Shown here piece after piece: positions 8,586-15,840 of a stretch of DNA of 31,363 nucleotides (position 1 is its first letter; the number at the start of each line of letters is the position of its first letter). The position numbers and the translations under genes were made by a program. Location: NCBI GenBank assembly GCA_041687755.1, contig JBDNJM010000109.1, positions 1-31,363 on the forward strand. The letters run 5' to 3'. The notes under the pieces were generated by a model. The model saw only the letters and a list, made by a program, of their open reading frames with translations, was not told the DNA's origin and ran no database searches. Origin of the DNA: JBDNJM01 sp041687755 (GTDB lineage: Bacteria; Planctomycetota; UBA1135; GCA-002686595).

Positions 8586-9493
8586 TCGCTACGCGGTCCG
8601 GCGGCCTCGGAGTGCGGCGGGTCGAGGGGCTCGGTCGGAGCCTCGTCGCCGGCGTCGATAGGCTTCCGCAAGGCCTCTAGTTCCTCAACGAATGGATCTT
8701 CCGCCTTGAGTTCGATGGTCTTCGGCGGCCCGGTTTCGGTCATGCGGAAGAACAGCTCTTCCAGGTTTGAGTCCTCCGTGCTGGCCAGGGCGCGCGCCTC
8801 CCCCAGGGTCCCGTCGAAGATCGCCTGGCCCTTCGACAGGATCAGGAAGCGCGCCGCCAGCTGCTGGACCAGGTCGAGCAGGTGCGAGGACAGCACGACG
8901 GCCGCGCCCTCGTAGGCGAGCTCGAGAATCGCGTCTTTCGCCGAGCGGATACCGCGCGGATCGAGACCGGAGAGCGGCTCGTCGAGCAACACGACGCGCG
9001 GACGCGGTAGCCAGGCGCAGCAGAAGGCGAGCTTCTGCCGCATGCCGCGCGAGAGCTCTCCGCCGAGCGCATCGCGCTTCGCGCCCAGCTCGAAGCGCTC
9101 AAGCAGGTCATCCGCCCGCCTGCGCCAGTCCTTGACCGAGTAGAGCGTCGCGGTGAATTCGAGGTGCTCGTGCACCGTCATCGCGTCGAACGGCTGGGGG
9201 TCGTCCGGCACCCAGGCCAGCGCGCGCTTGGCGCGGCGCTCCGCCGTCGTGATGTCGAACCCGGCCACCGTGACCGAGCCGCGCTGAACGGGCAGCACCC
9301 CCGCGATGGTGCGCAGGCTGGTGGTCTTGCCCGCCCCGTTGGGGCCCACCAGTCCGAGAATTTCGCCTGGCGCGACCGAGAAGGACAGGTCCGACACTGC
9401 GATCACGTCGTCGTATTCTTTGCGCAGACGCTGCACGTCGAGCAGCGGCTGCCGGAGCGGCGCCGACGGCGGGGTTGCTTCGAGATCGCTCAC
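8582..9493 (-). CDS. ABC transporter ATP-binding protein
   Basis: A 303-aa cytoplasmic ATPase subunit. Walker A GPNGAGKTT is at residues 50-58, the ABC signature region ELSRGMRQK at 146-154, Walker B VVLLDE at 167-172 followed by the D-loop SGLDPR, and the switch His at 204 (LSSHLLD). This is the CcmA/NatA-like layout of ABC-2 exporters. About 70 residues of acidic, Pro-rich tail follow the core. The start is GTG at 9493. It is coupled by a 4-nt overlap to the permease downstream. The upstream 356-aa gene ends 62 nt earlier and may be in the same transcript. Confidence 0.94.
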   Translation of the reverse strand: MSDLEATPPSAPLRQPLLDVQRLRKEYDDVIAVSDLSFSVAPGEILGLVGPNGAGKTTSLRTIAGVLPVQRGSVTVAGFDITTAERRAKRALAWVPDDPQPFDAMTVHEHLEFTATLYSVKDWRRRADDLLERFELGAKRDALGGELSRGMRQKLAFCCAWLPRPRVVLLDEPLSGLDPRGIRSAKDAILELAYEGAAVVLSSHLLDLVQQLAARFLILSKGQAIFDGTLGEARALASTEDSNLEELFFRMTETGPPKTIELKAEDPFVEELEALRKPIDAGDEAPTEPLDPPHSEAAGPRSE

Positions 9494-9555
9494 AGGCCGG
9501 GACTATACGGGTTGGTGGGGCTTATCTGCCCGTTCGGTGCCCGGCTCGACCCAGA

Positions 9556-10626
9556 TCAGACGTCGCAGTCGACCAACTCAAGGGTCAGCTCGCGCACCAG
9601 GCGCGCCGCAGAGAGCCCGGGAGCCACCCGCACCCAGGGCAGGGCGCTCGCGTGCTCGGCGAGCAGCTCGGTCTGCAGCCCCGCGCCGGCGCGGGCGAGC
9701 TCTAGGACCAGCTCGACCTGCCCTAGATTTTCGGTCGAGGGCTCGCCGAAACGCCCTCCGGGCCGCGGGTCAGCGAACTCCAGTCGCGCCCCCTCCAGGA
9801 GGGTCTCAAGAATGCCCGCCCGGCGCAGGCTGGGCCGCTCAGCGATCACCAGCACCCGCCGCCCGGTGAGTCGTGCACGCAGTCCTGAGAGCGCGGACTC
9901 GTCCCCCGGCTCCAGCCCGAGCCAGGGCTTCGAGACCACCGGCTGCTGCAGCGCCGTCGGCTCGAGCCGGCCGGCGCGCCGCCTCAGCTGGGCGCACAGG
10001 TCGGTCAGGCGCGGGTCGGCTCGCAGCAGGTGCGCGCGCCCGAACAGACAGCTCAAGAGCCGCGCGTCCCGAACTGCAATGCCGGCCGCGAGAGCGGCCA
10101 CGACGCTGCTGCACAGGGAACGAGAACGCAGGCCGCTGGGGACGGCGCCACGGGCAGCGTTCGCTTCCGCCTCGAGGCGCGCCAGCAGCTCGTCGAGCCG
10201 GCCGCTCCGCAGGCGATCGCGCAGGGCAGCCTCACCGCGGGCCTGCAGGCCGGCGACCAGCCGCCGCGCCGCAGGCCCGATTCGCGGAGGTACCTCCCGT
10301 CGATCCAGGCCGAGAAAGGCCGCCAGCCGCGCGGCACCGCGCTCCAAATCGCGCTCGAGCCGCGCGGCCGCCCGGGGCTCGAGCGACCGCGGCAGCACGC
10401 GGACCGCCGCCTCGACCGCCTCCAGCAGGCCGCGGGCGTCGGCCCTGGACAGGCTGCCCCGAGCCACGATCGCCCGCTGGATCGAGCGCTCGACCGCCCG
10501 CGCACGACGGTGTACGACCCGCTCGCGCCGGACCCCGCGGGGCAATAGCGCACCTAAGCGGGCACCCCAGGAGGTCGCCGCGCGCAGGAGCCCGGAGCGG
10601 GCGGGAGTGTGGAAGGGCGCTGTCAT
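9556..10626 (-). CDS. Hypothetical protein with Rossmann-like C-terminal domain
   Basis: A 356-aa protein. Residues 1-240 are Arg/Ala/Leu-rich and predicted helical, with clusters such as RRERVVHRRARAVERS. The last 100 residues read like a small alpha/beta domain: strand GRRVLVIAE, then RRAGILETLLEGARLEF, then VELVLELARAG and a closing ELTLELVDCDV. The pattern resembles DUF2325-type domains ('V...G......L...G......'), but this is a weak match by eye. The ATG at 10626 is preferred because upstream sequence in frame is Gly/Arg-rich and lacks family-like character. It is divergent from gcvP and upstream of the ABC pair. Function unknown. Confidence 0.6.
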   Translation of the reverse strand: MTAPFHTPARSGLLRAATSWGARLGALLPRGVRRERVVHRRARAVERSIQRAIVARGSLSRADARGLLEAVEAAVRVLPRSLEPRAAARLERDLERGAARLAAFLGLDRREVPPRIGPAARRLVAGLQARGEAALRDRLRSGRLDELLARLEAEANAARGAVPSGLRSRSLCSSVVAALAAGIAVRDARLLSCLFGRAHLLRADPRLTDLCAQLRRRAGRLEPTALQQPVVSKPWLGLEPGDESALSGLRARLTGRRVLVIAERPSLRRAGILETLLEGARLEFADPRPGGRFGEPSTENLGQVELVLELARAGAGLQTELLAEHASALPWVRVAPGLSAARLVRELTLELVDCDV

Positions 10627-10859
10627 GGTCAACAAGCGACCATCGACACGCCACCCGGTCCCTGCTTGAGGCACCGTCCGGGGCGGGGACCAGCCGCGGG
10701 CCCCGCCCGAACCGCCCAAGTTGCCTGGCCCCGCCCGAACCGTGCCGCAGCGCTCGCACCGTCCACCGGGCCGGAATACCATCTGCTCCAGAGGCGCTCC
10801 GCGTCCCATGAGAGCCTGAGCGCGATCGCCGCGCCCGCTCCTCCCCCCTCAACTCCTTG
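10627..10859. other. Divergent intergenic region upstream of gcvP
   Basis: This 233-nt region holds a 14-bp direct repeat CCCCGCCCGAACCG (10701-10714 and 10729-10742). A potential 8-bp stem pairs GGGCGGGG (10681-10688) with CCCCGCCC (10701-10708). I looked for a glycine riboswitch before gcvP and saw no convincing one. No clear -10/-35 boxes were seen. Confidence 0.45.
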
Positions 10860-13811
10860 ATGCCTCTGAGCCCCAGGCCACCCGTGACCCGACCCCAGCC
10901 CTCCGCCCCGGACTTCGGCTCCGCCGCCCCCTTCGCGCCGCGCCACCACGGTTCGTCCGCGGTCGACGACGCCGCCCTGCTCGGGCTCGTCGGCGTCAAG
11001 TCGACCGCGCAGTTGATCGACGAGACCGTGCCCAGTTCGATCCGCCTCGGTCGCGAGCTCGAGCTGGCGCCCGCGCTCGGCGAGCGCGAGGTCGTCGAAG
11101 AACTGCACCGCATCGCTGACAAGAACATCGTGCAGCGCTCGCTGATCGGCTGCGGCTACTACGGCACCGCGCTGCCGGCCGTCATACAGCGCAACGTGCT
11201 GGAGAACCCGGGCTGGTACACCCAGTACACCCCGTATCAGGCCGAGATCAGCCAGGGCCGCCTCGAGGCGCTGCTCAACTTTCAAACGCTGGTCAGCGAC
11301 CTGACCGGGCTGCCGCTAGCCGGCGCGTCCCTGCTGGACGAGGCCACCTCGGCCGCCGAAGCCCTCGCGATGTGCCACGGTCTGCTGCGCGGCAAGCGCG
11401 ACGCCTACTTCGTCAGCCGCCGCTGCCACCCTCAGACGATCGAGGTCGTGCGCACCCGCGCGCGAGCCGCAGGCGTCGAGGTGCACGTGGGCGAGGCCGA
11501 GACCTTCGACTTCGAGGGCACGCCCGTCGCCGGCGTACTGGTTCAGGTGCCCGACACCTTCGGGCTCGCGGAGGACCTGCGCGCCCTTTCGGAGCGCATC
11601 CACGCCAGCGGCGCAAAGCTCGTCGTGGCCACCGACCTCCTGGCCCTCACCGAGCTCGTTCCGCCCGGCGAGATGGGCGCCGACATTGCCATCGGGTCGG
11701 CCCAGCGCTTCGGGATCCCGCTCGGCTACGGCGGTCCGCATGCCGCGTTCCTGTCCGCCTCGGAAGACTTCAAGCGGCTGATGCCCGGACGCATCATCGG
11801 CATGTCGATCGATTCGAACGGCAATCCCGCGCTGCGCATGGCGATGCAAACGCGCGAGCAGCACATCCGCCGCGACAAGGCGACCAGCAACATCTGTACC
11901 GCGCAGGTTCTGCTGGCCGTGCTCTCAAGCTTCTATGCGGTCTACCACGGCCCGGAAGGACTGCAGCGCATGGCGCGCCGCATCCGCGCCCTCACTCTGG
12001 GCGCGGCGAAGCAGCTGGCCGACGCGGGCTACACGATTGCCCCCGGCCCGGTGTTCGACACGCTGCACGTCTCGGGCGGTCCGCGCTTCGCCGCGGAGCT
12101 GCACGCTGAGACCCTGAAGGCGGGCTTCAACCTGCGCTCGATCTCCGAGGACGCCGTCGGCGTCTCCTTCGACGAGCTCTCCTCGCCCGAAGAGCTGCAG
12201 CGCCTGCTCGCCTGCTTCGGCGTGGCCACCACCACCGAGGCCGTTGAGGCCACTGCGGTCGCCGAGCTCAGCGACTACCCCTCGGGCCTGCACCGCAGCA
12301 CGCCCTTCATGGAGCACGCGGTGTTCCACGCGCACCGCACCGAGCATGAGCTGCTGCGCTACATCAAGCGCCTCGAGGCCCGCGACCTGAGCCTCGTGCA
12401 CTCGATGATCCCGCTGGGCTCTTGCACGATGAAGCTCAACGCCACGACCGAGATGCTGGCGCTCAGCTTCCCCGGCTTCAGCGACATCCACCCCTTCGCG
12501 CCGCTCGAGCAGGCGACCGGCTACGCCGAGCTGTTCCAGCGCCTGGAAGCCGACCTCGCCGAGATCACCGGCTTCGACCGCATCAGCCTGCAGCCCAACG
12601 CCGGCAGCCAGGGCGAGTACGCCGGCCTGCTGGCGATCCGCGGCTACCACGAGGCCCGCGGCGAGACCCACCGCCGCGTCTGCCTGATCCCGACCTCGGC
12701 CCACGGCACGAACCCCGCCAGCGCGGTGATGGCCGGCATGCGCGTGGTGCCGGTCAACTGCGACGACCAGGGCAACATCGACCTAGAAGACCTTGAGTCC
12801 AAGGCCGCCAAGCACAAAGAAGAGCTCGGCGCCCTGATGGTCACCTACCCGTCCACCCACGGCGTGTTCGAGATCGAGATCAAGCGCATCTGCGCCGTGA
12901 TCCACGAGCACGGCGGCCGGGTCTACATGGACGGCGCGAACATGAACGCCATGGTCGGCGTCTGCCGCCCCGGCGACTTCGGCGCGGACGTCTGTCACCT
13001 GAACCTGCACAAGACCTTCTGCATCCCCCACGGCGGCGGCGGCCCCGGCATGGGCCCGATCGGCGTGGTCGCTGACCTGGCGCCGTACCTACCGAGCCAC
13101 CCGTTCATCGGCTCCGAAGGCATCGGCTCCGAAGGCATCGGACCGATCGCTTCGGCCCCCTGGGGCAGCGCCAGCATCCTGACGATCAGCTGGACCTACA
13201 TCGCGATGATGGGCGCCGCAGGCCTGCGCGAGGCCACCGAGCGCGCCATCCTGAACGCCAACTACATGGCGAAGCGTCTGGGCGAGTCCTACGACGTCCT
13301 GTTTACGGGCCCCGGCGGTCGCGTCGCCCACGAGTTCATCCTCGACCTGCGCCCCTTCGAGAAGTCGGCCGGCGTCAGCGCGGAGGACGTGGCCAAGCGT
13401 CTGATGGACTACGGCTACCACGCGCCCACCATGTCCTGGCCGGTCGTCGGAACGATCATGATCGAGCCGACCGAGAGCGAGACGCGCTCAGAGCTCGACC
13501 GCTTCTGCGACGCGCTGCTCATGATCCGCGAGGAGATCCGCGCGATCGAGGAGGGCCGCCTTCCGAAGGACGACAACCCGCTGTCCCACGCGCCCCACAC
13601 GGCCGCCGTCGTGACCGCCGAGGACTGGACCCGGCCCTACCCCCGCGAGCAGGCCGCCTTCCCGGCCCCGTGGACGCGCGCGGCGAAGTTCTGGCCCCAC
13701 GTCGGCCGCATCGACAATGGCTACGGCGACCGCAACCTGGTCTGCACGTGCCCCCCGATGGAGAGCTACGCGGAGCCCGCCGCGGACGAGCCCGAGCTGA
13801 CCACCGCCTAG
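10860..13811 (+). CDS. gcvP: Glycine dehydrogenase (decarboxylating), single-chain P protein
   Basis: A 983-aa PLP enzyme of the glycine cleavage system: it decarboxylates glycine and transfers the aminomethyl group to lipoylated GcvH. It contains both halves fused, as in E. coli-type GcvP. The PLP-lysine segment HLNLHKTFCIPHGGGGPG is present with the lysine at about residue 718, and the C-terminal half has DYGYHAPTMSWPVVGT and IEPTESE. The N-terminal half has GCGYYGTALPAVIQRN and NPGWYTQYTPYQAEISQGR. The ATG at 10860 is used; the first 30 residues are Pro-rich and a GTG a few codons later is possible. It has a 15-bp in-frame duplication at 13107-13136. No gcvT or gcvH lies nearby. A large palindrome starts 5 nt after its stop. 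Confidence 0.97.
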   Translation: MPLSPRPPVTRPQPSAPDFGSAAPFAPRHHGSSAVDDAALLGLVGVKSTAQLIDETVPSSIRLGRELELAPALGEREVVEELHRIADKNIVQRSLIGCGYYGTALPAVIQRNVLENPGWYTQYTPYQAEISQGRLEALLNFQTLVSDLTGLPLAGASLLDEATSAAEALAMCHGLLRGKRDAYFVSRRCHPQTIEVVRTRARAAGVEVHVGEAETFDFEGTPVAGVLVQVPDTFGLAEDLRALSERIHASGAKLVVATDLLALTELVPPGEMGADIAIGSAQRFGIPLGYGGPHAAFLSASEDFKRLMPGRIIGMSIDSNGNPALRMAMQTREQHIRRDKATSNICTAQVLLAVLSSFYAVYHGPEGLQRMARRIRALTLGAAKQLADAGYTIAPGPVFDTLHVSGGPRFAAELHAETLKAGFNLRSISEDAVGVSFDELSSPEELQRLLACFGVATTTEAVEATAVAELSDYPSGLHRSTPFMEHAVFHAHRTEHELLRYIKRLEARDLSLVHSMIPLGSCTMKLNATTEMLALSFPGFSDIHPFAPLEQATGYAELFQRLEADLAEITGFDRISLQPNAGSQGEYAGLLAIRGYHEARGETHRRVCLIPTSAHGTNPASAVMAGMRVVPVNCDDQGNIDLEDLESKAAKHKEELGALMVTYPSTHGVFEIEIKRICAVIHEHGGRVYMDGANMNAMVGVCRPGDFGADVCHLNLHKTFCIPHGGGGPGMGPIGVVADLAPYLPSHPFIGSEGIGSEGIGPIASAPWGSASILTISWTYIAMMGAAGLREATERAILNANYMAKRLGESYDVLFTGPGGRVAHEFILDLRPFEKSAGVSAEDVAKRLMDYGYHAPTMSWPVVGTIMIEPTESETRSELDRFCDALLMIREEIRAIEEGRLPKDDNPLSHAPHTAAVVTAEDWTRPYPREQAAFPAPWTRAAKFWPHVGRIDNGYGDRNLVCTCPPMESYAEPAADEPELTTA
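13107..13136 (+). repeat. 15-bp tandem duplication inside gcvP
   Basis: ATCGGCTCCGAAGGC occurs twice in succession, encoding the duplicated IGSEG IGSEG just before PIASAPWG. It is in frame, so the enzyme is kept intact with a slightly lengthened loop. Confidence 0.85.
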
Positions 13812-13816
13812 TCTGG

Positions 13817-13965
13817 CCGGAGCGGGACACGCAGGCAGCTGGCGGGCGGATAGTGTCTGACATGAATCCGCCACTTGCGGCCGACAGCCAAAGGCTGTTG
13901 GCCGCAAGTGGCGGATTCATGTCAGACACTATCCGCCCGCCAGCTGCCTGCGTGTCCCGCTCCGG
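13817..13965. repeat. Giant palindrome, 73-bp arms with a 3-nt loop (REP-like)
   Basis: The left arm 13817-13889 and right arm 13893-13965 are reverse complements with a single mismatch (13884 region, C.T on the DNA strand); the loop is AAA. Each arm contains GTGTCTGACA, the same GTGYCNGRCAC-type core as the other two long palindromes. It begins 5 nt after the gcvP stop and ends 15 nt before the GTG start of the next gene, so it fills the intergenic gap. On RNA it forms an extremely stable hairpin that would end gcvP transcripts or strongly affect the following gene's leader. Confidence 0.95.
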
Positions 13966-13980
13966 TAAGCTGGGCACCTC

Positions 13981-15840
13981 GTGTTCGCCAACCCCCTAGG
14001 CCTAATCGCCCTCGCCGCCCTGCCCGCGGTCATCGCGCTGCATCTGTACCGTCGCCGCTTCCAGCCGCGCACGGTCTCGGCGCTGTTCCTCTGGGGTCCG
14101 ATCGACGCGACGCCGGTCTCCGGCCGCACGCGCGAGATGCTGATCAAGAGCCCCAGCTTCTGGCTCGAGCTCCTCGCCGCCCTCGCGCTGGCCCTCGCTA
14201 TCGCCGGGCCGCGCTTCGGCCGCGCCGAACTCACGGTCCCGCACGTGGTCGCGGTGCTCGACGGTTCCGCGTCCATGCTCGCGCCCGGCGCCAGCCCAAC
14301 AGGCACCGCGCGCTCCACCAGCGCAGCGCAGCTCGCCCGGGAACTTCTGGCCCGGCGCCTGTCCGACGCCGGAGGCCGTGCGCGCGCCACCGTGATCCTC
14401 AGTGGGCCCCGCGCCGAATTGCTCGCGGGCCCCAGCGCTCCGGGCGGGCTCGCGGCCAAGGCCCTGCAGGCTCCCCCGACCGCGCACGCGGCCCACGACC
14501 TGCGCCCGGCCCTCGAACTCGCGGCTCGCTTCGCCGGCGAAGACGGACAGGTGCTCCTGTTCACCGACCGCACCGACGCGGTCCCCTCCGATCCCCTTAT
14601 CGAGCGCATCGCCCTGGGCCGCGGGCTCGGCAACACCGGCATCCTGCGCAGCACGCGCACGCCGCAGCCGGACGGAAAGGAGTTGCTCGCGGTCGTCGTC
14701 GGGCGCTTCGCCGACACGCCCGCGCGCCTCGACTTCGAGGTGCGCGCGGCCGACGCCCCGGACGGTCCCCCGCTCGCCACTCGGCAGCTCGAACTCGAAG
14801 GCGAAGGGCGCATCGCCCTGCAGTTCGAGCTGCCGCGCACCGACCTCTCGCTCGAGCTGCGCCTAACCCCGGACGAGTTCACCGCCGATGACACGGCCGT
14901 GGTGGCACCGCCGGACGGCGCACCGCTGCGCGCTTGGTTCGCGCTCGACGAGAACCTTGCTCGGGCCCTCGGCGACTCGAGCGAGGACTCGGGGAAACTG
15001 CGCCAGGCCCTGGGCGGCGCGGCTCTGGCGGCGAGCCCCGCCTCGGTCGAGTTTGCCCTCACCGACGGCTCAAGCGCGACCTCCGCACCCCAGTCCCTGG
15101 TGCTCGACGTGCCGGCCGCCGATGCCGACACCCGAAGTTTCGTCGGGCCCTACCTGATCGAGCGCGCCCACCCCCTGATGGAGGGCCTGACCCTCGACGG
15201 CGTCGTTTGGACGGCCGCCACCGCATTTCCTCTGACCGGCACCCCGCTGGTGTTTGCCGGCGACCTGCCGCTCGTCGTCCTGATCAAGAGCCGCGGGCGC
15301 TCGGAGCTACGCCTGAACCTCGACCCGGCCAAGTCGACCGTGACCCGCTCGCCCGACTGGCCCATCCTGCTGGCCAACCTCGGCGAGGCGGCACGCGCCC
15401 GGCGACCCGGCCCCACGGCGCGTCACCTGCCCCAGGGTCAGGGACTGCGCGTCAACGGCGTGCGCGGCGAGCGCGTCGCCCTGCGCGGCCCCGAGTTCGA
15501 GCAGATCGTGGAGGCCGCGGCCGCCGAGATCGACTTCGAGAACTTCGACCGACCGGGCATGTACGAGTTGCAGGTCGGCGACGCGCAACCCATCCCCATC
15601 AGTGTCGCTCTCGAGGACGCCCGCCAATCCGACCTCCGGACCCGCTCGTTCGGGCTCGAGCCGGCCGCGGCGGCTATGGCCGCGGTCGCGTCCGACACGC
15701 ACCCGTTCGACCTCGCGCTGGCAGCCTTAGGCCTGCTGTGCCTGCTGCTGGACTGGCTCGTCCTGGGTCGCCCAGCCGGCCGATCGGCTTCACAACGGAC
15801 TGCGGCTCGGGCCGCGCCCTTGGAGCGGGGGATCGCCTGA
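13981..15840 (+). CDS. BatA-like membrane protein with VWA domain
   Basis: A 619-aa inner-membrane protein. The N-terminus (FANPLGLIALAALPAV, then HLYRRR) is the typical BatA/aerotolerance N-terminal membrane domain, with a second TM at about 60-77. A von Willebrand A domain follows, with the MIDAS DGSAS at residues 94-98. A beta-rich periplasmic-type region (about 220-550) and a C-terminal TM (about 575-596) complete it. The start is GTG at 13981, matched to the family N-terminus; no Shine-Dalgarno is visible, and the leader is occupied by the palindrome. Its stop overlaps the next start (TGATG). VWA proteins of this type work with MoxR ATPases and DUF58 proteins, both encoded on the opposite strand further right. 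Confidence 0.85.
   Translation: MFANPLGLIALAALPAVIALHLYRRRFQPRTVSALFLWGPIDATPVSGRTREMLIKSPSFWLELLAALALALAIAGPRFGRAELTVPHVVAVLDGSASMLAPGASPTGTARSTSAAQLARELLARRLSDAGGRARATVILSGPRAELLAGPSAPGGLAAKALQAPPTAHAAHDLRPALELAARFAGEDGQVLLFTDRTDAVPSDPLIERIALGRGLGNTGILRSTRTPQPDGKELLAVVVGRFADTPARLDFEVRAADAPDGPPLATRQLELEGEGRIALQFELPRTDLSLELRLTPDEFTADDTAVVAPPDGAPLRAWFALDENLARALGDSSEDSGKLRQALGGAALAASPASVEFALTDGSSATSAPQSLVLDVPAADADTRSFVGPYLIERAHPLMEGLTLDGVVWTAATAFPLTGTPLVFAGDLPLVVLIKSRGRSELRLNLDPAKSTVTRSPDWPILLANLGEAARARRPGPTARHLPQGQGLRVNGVRGERVALRGPEFEQIVEAAAAEIDFENFDRPGMYELQVGDAQPIPISVALEDARQSDLRTRSFGLEPAAAAMAAVASDTHPFDLALAALGLLCLLLDWLVLGRPAGRSASQRTAARAAPLERGIA

Noticed and set aside
10627..10859. Possible glycine riboswitch before gcvP
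   Set aside because: The conserved glycine-aptamer sequences and paired domain layout are not visible; only GC-rich repeats are present.
14934..15839. 300-codon upstream extension of the second VWA protein
   Set aside because: It overlaps the BatA-like gene in another frame, is Arg/Pro-rich, and the TGATG junction with a purine-rich site at 15840 marks the natural start.
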